Positions 20,912 to 32,298 are shown, counted from the first letter of the stretch. The stretch: 64,000 nucleotides of DNA from Mesostigma viride (GCA_009746045.1 RPFO01000015.1:1326529-1390528), one strand, 5' to 3'. Program-made: numbers and translations. The notes: generated by a model from the letters alone, not told the origin.

Positions 20912-21895
20912 CCCAGGAAGGCCCAGTAGTACCTATGCTGTGTAAGAACGACCTGGCCCCGGGCCCAGTCCAGGAAACCACAGGCAAAGAGGCGTAGGAA
21001 AGGCTCTACCGCGATCAGGCAGAGAGCCCGAAGGAGCAGGCGATGGTACCGGATCCGAGGGCGCATACCCGTCGGGAAAAACAGATCTACCAGGGGCTCC
21101 ACGTTGGACGGCCACAACCGGATATGCCGAATCTCGCGGGAGCGCCACCGGCGGGCACACTGTCGCGACCCGAACGTCTCGAGGTAGTCGCTAGCCCGGG
21201 GAGGAGGATGACCCCGAGAGTCCAAACCCTGGCCCGGGATGGGCGCTGGACGACGGGCATCCCACTCTAGGATGGGCTGAAGGACGGTGCTGTACGTGGC
21301 ACCCGGCACCGCAGGAAACTCTACCGTAAGAGCATCTGAGGCCATAATGCCCAGAGGCGGAGGGTAAGCCCACTGGAACCCGCCGTAGGTGTCCAAGTCA
21401 TTGTGGCGCCTAGCCCAGCGATACAGGACGCGCCGAACCAGGATCTCACCCTGGAACACCGGATCAGCTAAAATAACCATGTCGAAAGGAGGCCGATCAG
21501 TCTCAACTGGTAGGCCACGATCCCGCGGCGCCCGACACACCTGGGAGAACCCGTAGGACATGGGCGAAATGGCAAGCTCGGCGGAGGCGCGCGGCAGGTC
21601 ACACTGGCGGCAAGCGAGCGCAGACATACCATACCCAAAGACAGGCGTGTCGCGCGACTCCGGAGTCGCATGTTGGGCCTGGAGGGCCGGCTGCACAACG
21701 CCACCCGGATAACTGGACCGCGACACCCAGCGGCCCGGAAGGGCCTCGAAGTACAGCTCAGGGTCCGGTAGGGGCAGGGACGGCAGCGGGCTCTCAGCCG
21801 AAGGGGTAGGCTCTGACATGACGGCTGCGGAGGGGGGGGGACAACCAACCACCCGTCGACAGCAGACATAACATAAGAGAGGAGAAAGCCTACAA

Positions 21896-23257
21896 CTAGA
21901 GTTTGTGCAAGGTTTTATATTCCTGGAGAAGGCGACTACACCCATCTAGCTCACTCTCCGTATACCAGACCTTATCTACTTCACTACGAGCATACATCCA
22001 CTTCACTTTGTACTGACGCTGGGTACCGCGGCCCTTTTTGATATCTCTATGGGCCACGATGCTTTCTACTTCGTCTTCTACTTCCCCAGTGTCAGGGTTA
22101 TGCTCTAAAGGGGCAGGCGCTAACTCCCTGCCAGCGAACGTACTAGGGTGGTACAGTTTAAGCTGGCTCCTATGGAAGGTGTTTGAATGCGTTTGCCAAG
22201 AGGTAGGGATATCGACTTTATATAAGAAATTTCCTACCCTAGACAACACATGGAAGGGTCCTAAGAAGGCGGGCCTAAGTTTGACCTTCAGTTCTGCTTC
22301 AAACTTATGAGCAAAACGGCCAACACGGGGGCCTTCTACTAATACTAGATCTCCTATTTCTATCTCAGGTGCTCGTCTATCTAAGGAGGCACGCAACCTA
22401 GCAAGATACTTAGCCTGAGCTTTTTGGTACCCTGAGATCGCGTGGTCATAAGCAGTTTTCATTCTATCTAGTAAGGACTGTACACCTTCTACAGTATCTC
22501 GGGACACATCATCCTTGTCCCGTAGAGGGCTAGCTAAGAGAGAGGTAGGGGTAAGAGGCTGTCTACCAGTATCTAGGAAGAAGGGCGTATATCCATGCGC
22601 AGCCTGGGGGCAATTGTTGAGGGAGAATTCTACTAAACATAAATAATCCTCCCAATCACTTCCCGAGCCATTCACATAGTGCCTAAGCGCTTCTTCCACT
22701 ACCCTGTTAAGACGCTCTACTAAATGAGAGGAGGAGGAGTGGTAGGCAGTACCGTAGGTAACCTTGGTACCGATGGCAGCGAAAAACTGCTGCCAAAAAT
22801 CTGAGGTAAATAACTTATCCTTATCACTAATAAACTGCCTACTCAAACCATGATATCTATATACATTATTGAGGTATAGGCGTGCGCAATCACGTGCTGT
22901 GAGTTCTAAAGGACACGGCACGAGATGGCACATACGAGTAAAACGATCTATGAACACAAGGATTTGGGCATTGCCCCTATCATTCTTTCTAAAAGGTCCT
23001 ACAAAATCCATCATGATAGAATCCCACGGCATGATGGGGTCAGGCAAGGTCCTAGGTTCTGCTATCTGTCCTACGTTATTGGGTTTCATCTCCTGGCAAG
23101 ATTGACAAGTTCTAACATACTCATCTACATCCTTATAAAGGGAAGGCCAGTAATAAGAGCGGGCTACTAAGTCCCGTACCCGTTTACCACCCTGATGAGC
23201 AGCTAAGTCATGCAACTCAAAGAGCAAGGAGGAGCGACAGATAGGAGGGACATACAT
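21896..23257 (-). CDS. pol: G2 integrase (end of pol)
   Basis: 453 codons without a stop. An HHCC zinc finger (H-x3-H...C-x2-C, about residues 12-45) is followed by the core: M-M-D-F-V-G-P-F (Asp), F-I-S-D-K-D-K (Asp) and H-L-V-E-R-L-N (Glu). A C-terminal barrel (G-D-L-V-L-V, F-L-G-P-F-H-V) and a tail with C-S-R-L-L-Q-E-Y come last. It is the last part of the Gypsy pol polyprotein and inserts cDNA in the nucleus. Its start is not a true start codon of its own. A tandem TATG-type duplication at 23251-23258 shifts the frame just upstream, cutting it off from RNase H. Confidence 0.85.
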   Translation of the reverse strand: MYVPPICRSSLLFELHDLAAHQGGKRVRDLVARSYYWPSLYKDVDEYVRTCQSCQEMKPNNVGQIAEPRTLPDPIMPWDSIMMDFVGPFRKNDRGNAQILVFIDRFTRMCHLVPCPLELTARDCARLYLNNVYRYHGLSRQFISDKDKLFTSDFWQQFFAAIGTKVTYGTAYHSSSSHLVERLNRVVEEALRHYVNGSGSDWEDYLCLVEFSLNNCPQAAHGYTPFFLDTGRQPLTPTSLLASPLRDKDDVSRDTVEGVQSLLDRMKTAYDHAISGYQKAQAKYLARLRASLDRRAPEIEIGDLVLVEGPRVGRFAHKFEAELKVKLRPAFLGPFHVLSRVGNFLYKVDIPTSWQTHSNTFHRSQLKLYHPSTFAGRELAPAPLEHNPDTGEVEDEVESIVAHRDIKKGRGTQRQYKVKWMYARSEVDKVWYTESELDGCSRLLQEYKTLHKL

Positions 23258-26200
23258 ACAGGCGCCATTGAGGGGGAGAATCTGCTACCTGCACATATAA
23301 AAACCCACCTACAAATTTACAAGGGTGCTTGCCTAATTGTTGGGGATGTGCAGCAATGGCAGCTAATGCTTCCGGCTCAGTGGCCGTAAATCTACTAATA
23401 AGGCGTTCCAGATCAGAGGTAGGCATCGCTACAGAGGTATCCAGAACAGGTTTAAAGAGATCTCCTACCGCCTTGCCAAAGAGAAGGGGAGGTCCTAGAG
23501 GGACTATGTTTTCATAAGACTTTCCTGACCTAGTCGCTATATGGCTAAGCGGTATAGAAATTTATTTTTCCCCTCCCCCCCCACCGAGGCCACGGGAAGG
23601 GCCTCACAAGGGAGAGAGAGTCCTACGTGAGAAAGGAGATCAGGCATGCGAACAGCTGTATGAAAGAGGTAGGCATAGGATTCATCATCAGGTAGTTCAC
23701 CATAAGGGGTTACACCCCTAGTAGTAGGAACTAGAGTAGTATTGAGAACATCGAGGTCCTCGAAAAAGGAATAATTGTCTAATCACCAAGAAAATGTCCT
23801 CAAATGAGGACATTTTTAAGCATGGATACCATTTGTAATAACTAACACATGTCAACACATCCATGGGTACGGTATGGAACCATGTTCATTTATGATATGT
23901 TCAAGAGTTGCAATGCTTAACATCCATGAAATATGCTCATTGTATAATTGTTTACGATTTATGAATGTAGGGGGGTCGCTACGCGAGTGACCAAATAGCA
24001 CTCAAGTCAACAATATGCCAAGACAGAAGGCATGGCCAGGTCATGGCTGGCCCTGAAAATGCACCCAGGGTGCCCACAACATGTCTATGTTACACCCTCG
24101 CAGTCCTAGACCCTGCAGCCTGCCAGGGTGGGGGGACAAAATGTAACTGGCAACCAGGGACCATGGTGCAGGCCATACAGCAGGTGTAAAGCTAGCTCAG
24201 TCCAACGAGTGAAATATGAAGCAAATACTCGCCAAGTTTAGGTCCATGATCGTTGGTAGAGGTCATGGCTGCCACCACGGTGCTAAACCATGATGCTGAA
24301 CCCTTACGTTATATACGAAACATATACTGCAAAGAGGCACAAGTTGTAACACAAGCACAATGTAAACATGACAAGCTCAAGTTTCCAAGCCAGTCTTGAT
24401 CACTTGGACATGAGTTGAAGCATTAGAAACATATGGGCAACATACCAGAAAGCCTTGAAAAACTTCTCAGCAACAAGGCAGTATATGTGTTGAATCAAAC
24501 TATCACATCGCAATGAAGCACAGCGACTTCTAGTCGCTGCTGTTTTGATAACGCAAGGCCGTTTACCTTTTCAGTGACGCAGCGGGAAAAGAAAGTACTG
24601 CCCAGCAAACTTCCGTTATTCCCCGGACATAAACGTAATCAAAACCACGAAGTTGGGCATTGAAAGCAACCGGAATTATCACGTCTGCGAGAGTTATAGG
24701 TTACAATCCGCTTAACACGCTTACTTAGAACGATGCGGTTGAGAATGACAGTCGGAACCTTGCTCTTGACGTGCGCCCAGGCCGCCAGCTGCGCGGGCCA
24801 GCTCAAGAAATATATATTAAAGGACGGTGACGCGTGGGAAGCACCCAGCCTTGCGGCAAAAGAAAAATATGGCTCGCGCTCGCCCTGGTTTTCGCCAGGC
24901 GCGACTGCGACATCACGACAAAAAAATAGAGACTCTTTGACGCATGCAACTGCCCAGGTCCCTCTTCTCCCCATGTCGCCCATAAGCCCAGAAGCGTACC
25001 ATAACCCATACTCGCGATATCCGCAGCGCCTGGTCGGAAAAAGAAATTGTAAAACCGAACTGCGAACTGACCTATCATGCGATCTACGTAGCTCTCAGAT
25101 TTTCTTCAACAATGCCAAAATCCGTTCATGAACAAAATTTTCGACATATACAAAGCACCTGCACGTGAAGAATAGCATCTTCGAAATCACTAGATTACGA
25201 TCTAAAATGCTGTCTTCGTCCGGGGCAAAATAATGCCCTATAACATTCAGGCAAGCCTCGGAACTGGCACGACCCCATAGCCGCCACTCGACAAAACACT
25301 CGATTGCATTGCGATGTTCTTGCTATTGTAGGTACTTTTCGTCGCCTCATATTTTCCAGGTACGGTCGACCCCTGTCGACCCCAGGGGCTTGGCGCGCTC
25401 AGTACCTATCCCAGTTTCGCGCCAAAACCCACCAAGTGACCCTAGGACCAAATTTGGCGCCAAAACCGCGCCCCTGACCCCCCCCGTCTCAAACGAGGAC
25501 TATGTCCTCAAATGAGGACATTTGGTTTTTGGACATAATCTGCACGACGAGAGAGTGCATCTGGTACTATGTTATCTACACCCTTAACATACTGAAGTTT
25601 AAAAGGGGAAAACTGTGCTAAAAATTCCATCCAGCGCGCTTGCCGAGGAGTAAGGTTGGGTTGGGAGAGAAGATGGGTAAGGGGACGGTGATCCGTTTGG
25701 ATAACTAGCCTATAAGGATCTAGCTCACAGGGTTCATTCAGCAGACATCAAATTGAGCACCTTTAAGGAAGTGCTGCCACGCGTGGCAACAATACACCAC
25801 CGCTAAGAGTTCCTGCTGGTGTACGGGATAGTTACGCTCCGCAGGGAGCATTGTCCTAGAGATATACTCAATTGGCTGTAAGCCCTGACCCTGATCCTGG
25901 AGAAGGACACCACCTATAGCTACTTACTAGCATCTGTAGCCACAACAAAGGGTTTAGTAGTATCCGGTAGGATGAGTACAGGAGGGGAAAGGAGTAGGGA
26001 TTTTAGGCACTGAAAAGCCGACTGACATTCACTACTCCAAACAAAGGGGATATCCTTCTTTAATAAATGATTAATAGGGGCTGCTATAGTTGCGAAACGC
26101 GGGATAAAACGCCTATAGTAAGAAGCAATTCCTAGAAACTACGTACACCTTTAACGTCGGTAGGAGTAGGCCATTCCTGAATTGACTTAGTTTTATCCGG

Positions 26201-27678
26201 GTCGGTAGCGACCCCGGCATCTGACAGAACGTGCCCTAAAAATGGGACACTCCTACCCGAACGAACTTTAGCACGGCGCGCCCACAAAGAATTTTCAGCC
26301 ATTATTTCTAATACTTTCTTTAAATCACGTAGGTGCGTTTCAAAATCAGGAGAGTAAATAAGAATATCATCTAAGTAAGCTTGAGCACAAGAACGGTCAT
26401 GCTCAGATAAAGAAACAGAGGAGAAGGAAGGATCCTTTAGATCAGAGGACACCTGAGGAAGGTGAGAATTTCCCATAACAGGTCTAAGCACTTCATTCAT
26501 TAACATTTGAAAAGAGGCAGGCGAGTTACAGAGTCCCATAGCCGCTACTCTAAACTGGTAATGACCAAAAGGGGTAGCAAAGGCGGTTTTATGGCAATCC
26601 TCAGGAGCTATCCGCAACTGCCAAAAACCATCCGCACAATCCAGTACTGTGAAACAAGTGGAACCTTTAACCTTATTAAATATATCATCAATACGAGGTA
26701 GAGGGTATTTAGACTTCACAGTAATATCATTCAACTTCCTATAATCAGTAACTAGGCGAAACTTGCCATTTGGCTTAGGAACTAACAGGACACCAGCTGA
26801 GTAGGGGAGTTACTAGGCTCTATCAATCCTGCTTCTAATAATGACACTAAAATCTGTTTTAGTTCCTTTAACTCGGTAGGGCCCATTCTATACATCGGAG
26901 AGTGCGTAGGAACTGCACCGTCCTTGATAACTACACGGTGTAAAACAGAACGAGGAGGAGGATAAGAAGGAGTCTTTTCTTCAAAAACCTTTGAGGAATC
27001 TATCACAGCCATGTATCTTACTATTTCATTTTCAGTAAATCCCACTCCTATTGTATCCACTGTGTTTATATCTATATCCACACTATTATTAGTGATAGGT
27101 ATCTCCTGTACTTCTAACTGAAGGAACATACATAATAAATATCCATATTCCTTTAGTTCAGAACGTAACTCATCATTGGACATTAATACTTCAGGTATAG
27201 GTCTTACAGGAGGATCAACAGGTGTAGGAGGAGTAATATCTACCAAGGATAAATTTTCCAATCTATAATGACGTTCCGGTACCCAGTAAGAGCTATCTGG
27301 AAACCAAATGACCATGGTATCATAATTAATAGTAATCTTATTATCCTGGTGCCAATCTAATCCTAGTAATACATCAGCGGTAGTGATAGGGCCTATAGTG
27401 GCCGTCAGGTTGACAGTACGTCCTTGTATAACCATGGGAAGGGACACCGTACCCGGGGAATGACTGGTGCGACCATCAGCATAATGAACAGTAACGGGTT
27501 TGGTGTGAGGGGTAGGGACTAGTCCTAAACGCCTAACTAGGGCCTCGCTCACAAAGGAGCTAGCCGCACCGCTATCTACCAACACAGAGACATTCAAGAG
27601 TTCATCAGCATGCAAGAAGGGGTCTACAACAGTGTGAGGGACGGTTAAACCACCATTCAAGAACATAAGAGGACGCAC
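23258..27678 (-). pseudogene. pol: G2 protease, RT and RNase H, broken and interrupted
   Basis: PR has L-V-D-S-G-A-A-S-S-F at about 27575. RT reads K-Y-P-L-P-R-I-D-D-I-F and then A-Y-L-D-D-I-L-I-Y-S (about 26360). RNase H continues to V-P-D-A-L-S-R-R-A-D-Y at about 25545, where the DNA transposon 23776-25534 cuts in. The reading resumes at about 23770 (S-F-F-E-D-L-D-V-L). Lesions are a one-base loss at about 26800 (N-S-P then a shift), further shifts between 25560 and 26130, and the 4 bp duplication at 23251. PR-RT-RNase H-integrase is the normal Gypsy order. This copy cannot make a complete Pol. Confidence 0.8.
23776..25534. mobile_element. Non-autonomous DNA transposon in G2
   Basis: 1759 bp flanked by ATAAT (23771-23775, 25535-25539). 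The ends are imperfect inverted repeats: GTC-AA...ACCAA followed by the palindrome ATGTCCTCAAATGAGGACAT near each end (23794-23813 and 25502-25521, the middle varying). G2 RNase H reads across the site once it is removed. No transposase is found. The ORF at 24733-25131 has no recognisable domain. The superfamily is uncertain. Confidence 0.7.
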
Positions 27679-27825
27679 ACGTAGTGGTAGGGAAGATTCA
27701 GCTCCTACAGAGGTTATAAAAACAGGCAGGCAAAAATTTTTATCTGGGGTACTATCTAAGGACCTGTCCAGGTTACCCCCGGCTGACAGGCCTACTGTTC
27801 CCCCTCCCCCCCAAATCCATAGGAA

Positions 27826-29527
27826 CTAACCCCGAAGAAGACCCTGGCGAAAAAGCCACTGCTGGAGGGTCACGAGGGAGCGAAGAGGGTGCGGGAGCCT
27901 GATTATCATAGGGGAACCCTGGGGTCCTGTCTGCACAGCATTCAGCCTACTAGGGGTAGCTGAGGGAATGCGTCCTGAAGTAGGACGAATAGGAGCACGC
28001 TGAGGGGTACGAGGAGGGCGAGCGTCGGGATGAGGGGGAGCACCCGAAAGGAACTTGGGGCACTCACGTTTAAGATGACCTACTTCCTTACAATGATAGC
28101 ATGTGATATGAGAGACATCAAGGGCTGAAAGGTCAGTAACACAGATATCTAATTCTTCTACATAGGAGTTCTCCTCCTCAGGGGTAAGGATAATATTATT
28201 AATACGGGAACGGGTAGGAAGAGAAGGGGTGGTGAAGAAATCTGCTACACGCAAGAGATGCTGGCGCACATGCTTGAGGGGCAGATCAGTAAAACGGTAG
28301 GCAGAGAACTGGCGCTTGACTTCACGTAATAAGGGTCTACTGAGGCCTTGGAGGAAGCGAGCACGTACTTCTGCACCCGACAAATCCCTAATTCGTACCA
28401 TCTGAGCATCAAACTCTTTCATATACTCCTTAAATGATTTAGTACCCTGCTGCAAGGTACCAAAGGCTAATCTATCCTGCCAATCTGAATCAGGAGGGAC
28501 TAAATGGTTCTCTAAACGCTTAAACAATTCTGCTACAGAGTTAGGGTAGGCATGAGAGGCCAAAGACTCACACTGAATGAGGTTAGCAAGCTCAGGAGTA
28601 ATACAGGTTGTAAGATAGTGAGGAACTAATACAGCATCAGAAAGACGCCATCTATTATGATTCTGCCACGACTCCGTGTTCTGGGTAAGCAACATAATAA
28701 AGGTGAAAAACTGTTGAGGGGTAGACTTGACATCCAGCTTGGGAAGGTTAGCAAAGAGGGGAAGAGCAGGGGGCTTAGGGGGATTAGAAGAGTCAGTTTT
28801 TCCCATAGGGCCACTATCTTCCACTGCTACATAAGCGGGATAGAAGGAAGGAAGAGGAAAAGTCTTGGGTAGGGGTCTAGAAGGGGCCACCGTTTCAGGC
28901 TGGTGCCCATAAGAGAAGGGGACAGTATATTGCTCACGAAGAGAGGAATAGGCAAAATGATCATAATTTCTATCATCTAGGGCATGGTGCTGAAATCACT
29001 ATTAACTTCTAAATCAGCCACACGGGTAGGGACCTGGGCTGCCTCATAGGCCGTCTCAGGGTAGGACCAGGAAGCAGGTGGGTAAAAGGGAACTGCACTA
29101 GGGCGCCCAGAAGGACCGACAGGGGCAGAGGCACGACCCGTGTTAAGAGCAGGCATGGAAGGCACAGGGTGGGAAGGAGGCCTAAAAACATTGTTAGTTA
29201 GTGAGGACCTGCTGGAGGGTTGAGCCAAGGTTGCAGGAGGGGCAGGGGCCTGGTTCAGGGTAAGGGAAGGGTCATCACTAAATCTGACTTGCATACGTTG
29301 ACGTTGTTCATAGGTAGGAGGGGTAAGTGAGGGACGACGGCGACCACCAGCAAAGGAGAAGGAGGTGAGGTACGAAGATTACCTTGAGGAGTGAGATGGT
29401 GCACCGTTTCAAGTGAGTCCCGTCGGTTACCACGATTGTTGTTATGGTTGTTAGTATTATTATTATTATTACTCATAGTAGGAGTATTGGTAGGTATAGG
29501 CGACATGTTACCACCCACTGGATCCAT
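27826..29527 (-). pseudogene. gag: G2 Gag with Asn-rich leader and CCHC knuckle, frameshifted
   Basis: From the ATG at 29527 the protein starts with an Asn-rich stretch (residues about 18-32) and a Pro/Ser-rich leader. A Gypsy capsid domain follows (27990-28800; W-x-N-H-N-R-W, L-A-F-G-T-L-Q-Q-G). One zinc knuckle C-Y-H-C-K-E-V-G-H-L-K-R-E-C is at about 28060-28100. Frame changes near 29365 and 28980 split it. The design matches G1b, where a Gln-rich leader replaces the Asn-rich one. The capsid domain aligns with G1 Gag (W-C-N-H-H-S-W; L-G-K-L-R-Q-G). Confidence 0.75.
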
Positions 29528-29650
29528 TTTTATTTAAGTAAATGATCAAAATCTAACTGAAAGCAACAAGGATAAAGGACAAGGCCTAATTTAAGGCAAG
29601 GAAAGAAAAGAAAAAGCTTTTAATGGCTTAAAAGAAGGAAACAATTTAAA

Positions 29651-30042
29651 TCAATCCTTTTTAACAACAGTAATGGATAGGGAACCGAATTCTAAGGTGA
29701 GAGGAGTATCTAAGCTAGATGAGGATGCAGCCCTCTTAGGGGGAGACGAAGGAGGGGTAGCAAAATCTAGAGCTTCTACAGGAGGGCGACCATGAGGAGT
29801 AGAACGTACGTGTAGGCCTAGATCTGATACGCTATGGTCTATAAGGAATTGTTGAGCTTCCTCGAAGGTAACAAATTTCTTATACCTAATTACATTATAT
29901 GTACGATTTTGCACTATCTTCCTAGCATCTGACCAAGAGAGGAAAATGGCTGACCATTGAGGGGTAATAACTACGTAATATTTAGCTAACTATTATCACT
30001 AGATGAATGGGAAGGCGCAGTAAAAACACGACGTTGACTCAT
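29651..30042 (-). pseudogene. G2 ORF0: viroplasmin/RNase H1 N-terminal-like domain
   Basis: The ATG at 30042 opens a short Ser-rich start. One base is missing near 29990, after which the reading continues K-Y-Y-V-V-I, A-I-F-L-S-W, F-V-T-F-E-E-A-Q-Q-F-L. This is the pattern of the caulimovirus viroplasmin/RNase H1 N-terminal domain (YYAV...G.Y.SW...F...EA..F), which binds RNA-DNA hybrids or double-stranded RNA in RNase H1. The C-terminus ends with a short L-T-L-E-F-G-S-L-S-I strand motif. The G1b ORF0 (31163-31522) has the same two parts. It sits between the primer site and gag. Confidence 0.65.
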
Positions 30043-30573
30043 GATAACTCACCTGGTGGGTCTTGTGACGTCAAGCTAGAAGAGTAGGGGTAGGCGACTT
30101 AGCTGGACGATCTGGATCACCGAAAGAAGAATGAGGGCGGAATTGTCCAGCTCTCGTCCTAAGTCAGCGGCCGGATATCCAGCGCTCGTCCTAACACAGC
30201 GACCCGTAACTCTGCGGGTGCGGCCGTCTAATAAAGCAGCAGCACAAGGAAAAAGGTGTAGGTACTGCGACGCTAATCGTCTCCGAACAGTAATACTCCC
30301 CTATCTAAGACAGGAAACAACCGTAAGCAGGAAAACAAGGCGAAGGACAGGCTAACTACGAAAGGATTTATCCGCTGCGAGCAGGTCTAGCATCTAGGTA
30401 GAGCGTGTCCCGAAACGGGCAGCACTACTCTCCTAGCTTGAAGGCGACCCGCCCATTACCTATCAAGGAAGTGTCGACTTCTTGTTCCTGGACGCGGAAG
30501 GGGTCTTGAAAAGGTGTATGTGGCAAGGGATAGTCGTCTCGTTCTCTACCTACTGAAGTTCCTCCGGAACCAT
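30043..30573 (-). other. G2 leader and primer-binding site
   Basis: Non-coding leader between 5' LTR and ORF0. The primer site TGGTTCCGGAGG (30561-30572) differs at two positions from that of G1b. An ORF at 30425-30694 overlaps the LTR edge and is not supported. CGCTCGTCCTAA and CTCTCGTCCTAA recur near 30150-30190. Confidence 0.5.
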
Positions 30574-31145
30574 TGTTACGCCGCGGATATCTACCTCCAC
30601 CTCTACCTCTAATGGGCCTGATACTACCTAAACTGGTCAGGCCTCCTCTACTCAACCCTCTGGCGAAAGACGAACGTGACGGAGCTGATCTCAATGCATT
30701 AACGTAGTGTTACTATAATACGCCATACAACCATTTACCAAAACCCGTTTACTCCAGGAATAGAGGAAGGAAACACAACTACACTGCCGTGACCCAAGCC
30801 TAAATGTGTTAATTCATTTAACACACGCCGAGTGCACACACAAGGGGTAGAACGCGCATAAATGGTCACCAACGGTCCAACACGCTCGGGCCGACATGGC
30901 CCTCGCCTACAGATGCACGCTGGTCCACTACATCTACTGATGCACGCTGGTCCACTACATTCTACCACAGGATCAGGACCACTAGTAAAGTACGCGGCGC
31001 GGCGCCCAACGGCACCCAATGTACCACAGTACTGTTACGAGGACAATAATGTCCCGGTAGGAGCCTAAACGTAAACCTAGGGACAACCGAGGCAAAAGAC
31101 CTAATTTACGTCCGTAACTACAACGAATTGTTACGCGACGTAACA
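30574..31145 (-). repeat. G2 LTR (5' LTR)
   Basis: 572 bp, the partner of 14889-15461 with about three differences. It is flanked by CTAGC at 31146-31150. Confidence 0.9.
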
Positions 31146-31162
31146 CTAGCCTACTATGCAAT

Positions 31163-31522
31163 ATGTCTTTGAAAGGAAAGCGAAGAATAAACAAGGGTGG
31201 ACAATCTGGGTTTCCTTACTATGCAGTGGACCATGACGGGGGTGAGGGTAGACCAGCCATATTTTATAGTTGGAAGACGTGTGAAGAACATATCAAAGAT
31301 AAGATAATGTCTAGGGGCTCTATTGCTAAGTGGAAGGGGTTTGATAACATAATAGATGCAGATAGGTTTATTAGGGAGCATATGCCATTGCCTGAGGGTC
31401 TGCACACCACTCGTGAATGCTCTCAGCCACCCACGCACAGCAAGGGAGACAGCAGTCAGGAGGTGGGGACAGCAGTTACAGTTACCTTCTCCCAGCTGAC
31501 CATTGGCTCTAGCAGACAATAG
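31163..31522 (+). CDS. G1b ORF0: viroplasmin/RNase H1 N-terminal-like protein
   Basis: 119 residues from an ATG. Residues about 18-75 read F-P-Y-Y-A-V...R-P-A-I-F-Y-S-W-K-T-C...W-K-G-F...D-A-D-R-F-I, the pattern of the caulimovirus viroplasmin/RNase H1 N-terminal domain. The C-terminus has a V-T-V-T-F-S-Q-L-T-I strand motif shared with G2 ORF0. It belongs to G1b: it follows directly on the leader once G2 (CTAGC duplication) is removed, and it precedes gag. In RNase H1 this domain binds RNA-DNA hybrids; here it could assist reverse transcription or particle assembly (inference). The frame is intact while gag and pol of the same copy are broken. Confidence 0.7.
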   Translation: MSLKGKRRINKGGQSGFPYYAVDHDGGEGRPAIFYSWKTCEEHIKDKIMSRGSIAKWKGFDNIIDADRFIREHMPLPEGLHTTRECSQPPTHSKGDSSQEVGTAVTVTFSQLTIGSSRQ

Positions 31523-31564
31523 AGGGGATTACTACTAGGGAACATAGTACTAGGTCCTATATAT

Positions 31565-32294
31565 ATTAATTTTAATATATATTAATAATATAATTACTTA
31601 CAGCAGAGTGAAATCACTCAAACCAAAGCAAACGCCCAGCTATAAACCTATATACAGAGCCATGTCAAATCTCTATACTACGATAAGACCAATGGAAACT
31701 CCTAACGGGAGGAACCTAATAGCCCTGCTGCACCGCAAAATCAGCCCGCGTACGGCGGAGCATGATGTCAGCCATGGCCCGAGTCAGCGCCACCGACAAG
31801 CGCTGACGCCAATATGACGTCCAGGTCCGCGCCGACCATGAGGCCCGCTGGCCCTCCAGGTCCAGCCGGTCCTCCCGGAGCCGGCAACACTCCTTGAAGA
31901 AGGCGGAGGTCAGGGGCCCCATGGCCCCAAACTCCTCCAGGACAAAGGGCACCACACGATGGTGCCCGACGTCGCCGTAGGCCAGGAGCTTGGCCCGCTC
32001 CGCCCGGTCCGCCGTGTAACCTGCCGTGAGGGAGGCCCCAGCCACGTGGCTAAGAGCCAAGGGCCGCGCCACCGAAACGTCAATTAGCAGATGCCGGCCA
32101 CCCCCCTCAAAGTCCAGCACCACGATGTCAGGCCGGTGGTTGGGGGAATAGAAGGCAGCGCCATCCGCATCCTCGGACCGGATGTTCGCGTGGGGGAAAA
32201 CCGACCGAATCATGGCGAGCACCACCGTCAGGAGGACAGTGTGCAAATACAAATACCAATTCTGATTCTGTTGGCCCCCCATGCAGGAAAGGTA
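31565..32294 (-). mobile_element. LINE 3' end inserted in a TA tract (minus)
   Basis: A 5'-truncated LINE flanked by GTCCTATATATAT-like duplications (31554-31564 and 32295-32307). It shares the domain layout of the other LINEs but is diverged. Its truncated 5' end faces that of the next LINE across a TA repeat. Confidence 0.7.
31716..32282 (-). pseudogene. LINE RLE-like C-terminal domain (fragment)
   Basis: 188 codons covering the last Cys of the CCHC finger (C-M-G-G-Q-Q-N-Q-N-W), the H-R-P-D-I...L-I-D-V-S-V endonuclease-like motif and the conserved tail with W-T-S-Y-W-R-Q-R-L-S. The reading is open to the stop, but RT is missing, so it is a truncated fragment. It clearly differs from the plus-strand LINE at 32322, so the two are separate insertions, not one inverted copy. 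Confidence 0.75.
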
Positions 32295-32298
32295 GTCC

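Larger units (their letters stand above)
15831..21819 (-). pseudogene. G2 ORF3: extra gene downstream of integrase, interrupted by copia C
   Basis: The ATG is at 21819. Reading runs to 20912 and, after removal of copia C plus one CCCAG, continues 15969-15831 in frame to TAG, giving 348 residues. The ATG is preceded by a pyrimidine tract ending CCTCCGCAG (21825-21840), a good splice-acceptor-like sequence. Features: a Pro-rich start, C-R-Q-C (about residue 70), a basic middle, and a C-terminal H-R-Y-Y-W-A-F-L-G-L-F-P-D-G-V-W followed by S-H-Y-Q. The last part aligns with G1 ORF3 (H-P-Q-N...G-F-M-A-M-W-P-A-G-T-W...S-P-Y-Q). No known family is recognised. Its place is that of env in retroviruses, but no signal peptide or membrane anchor is clear. 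Apart from the copia insertion it looks intact. Confidence 0.7.
14889..31145 (-). mobile_element. G2 Gypsy element with two nested insertions
   Basis: LTRs at 14889-15461 and 30574-31145 differ at about three positions. CTAGC flanks both sides (14884-14888, 31146-31150). Polypurine tract: 15462-15471 (minus-strand GGGGGGGAGG). Primer site: TGGTTCCGGAGG at 30561-30572. Order on the minus strand is ORF0, Asn-rich gag leader, gag, PR, RT, RNase H, integrase, ORF3. Copia C sits in ORF3 and a DNA transposon sits just after RNase H. The near-identical LTRs mean it inserted recently, yet several frames are broken. Confidence 0.9.

Noticed and set aside
24733..25131. 132-residue ORF in the G2-nested DNA transposon with a signal-peptide-like start
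   Set aside because: No domain, no family resemblance, and an overlapping ORF on the other strand. Not supported as a gene.
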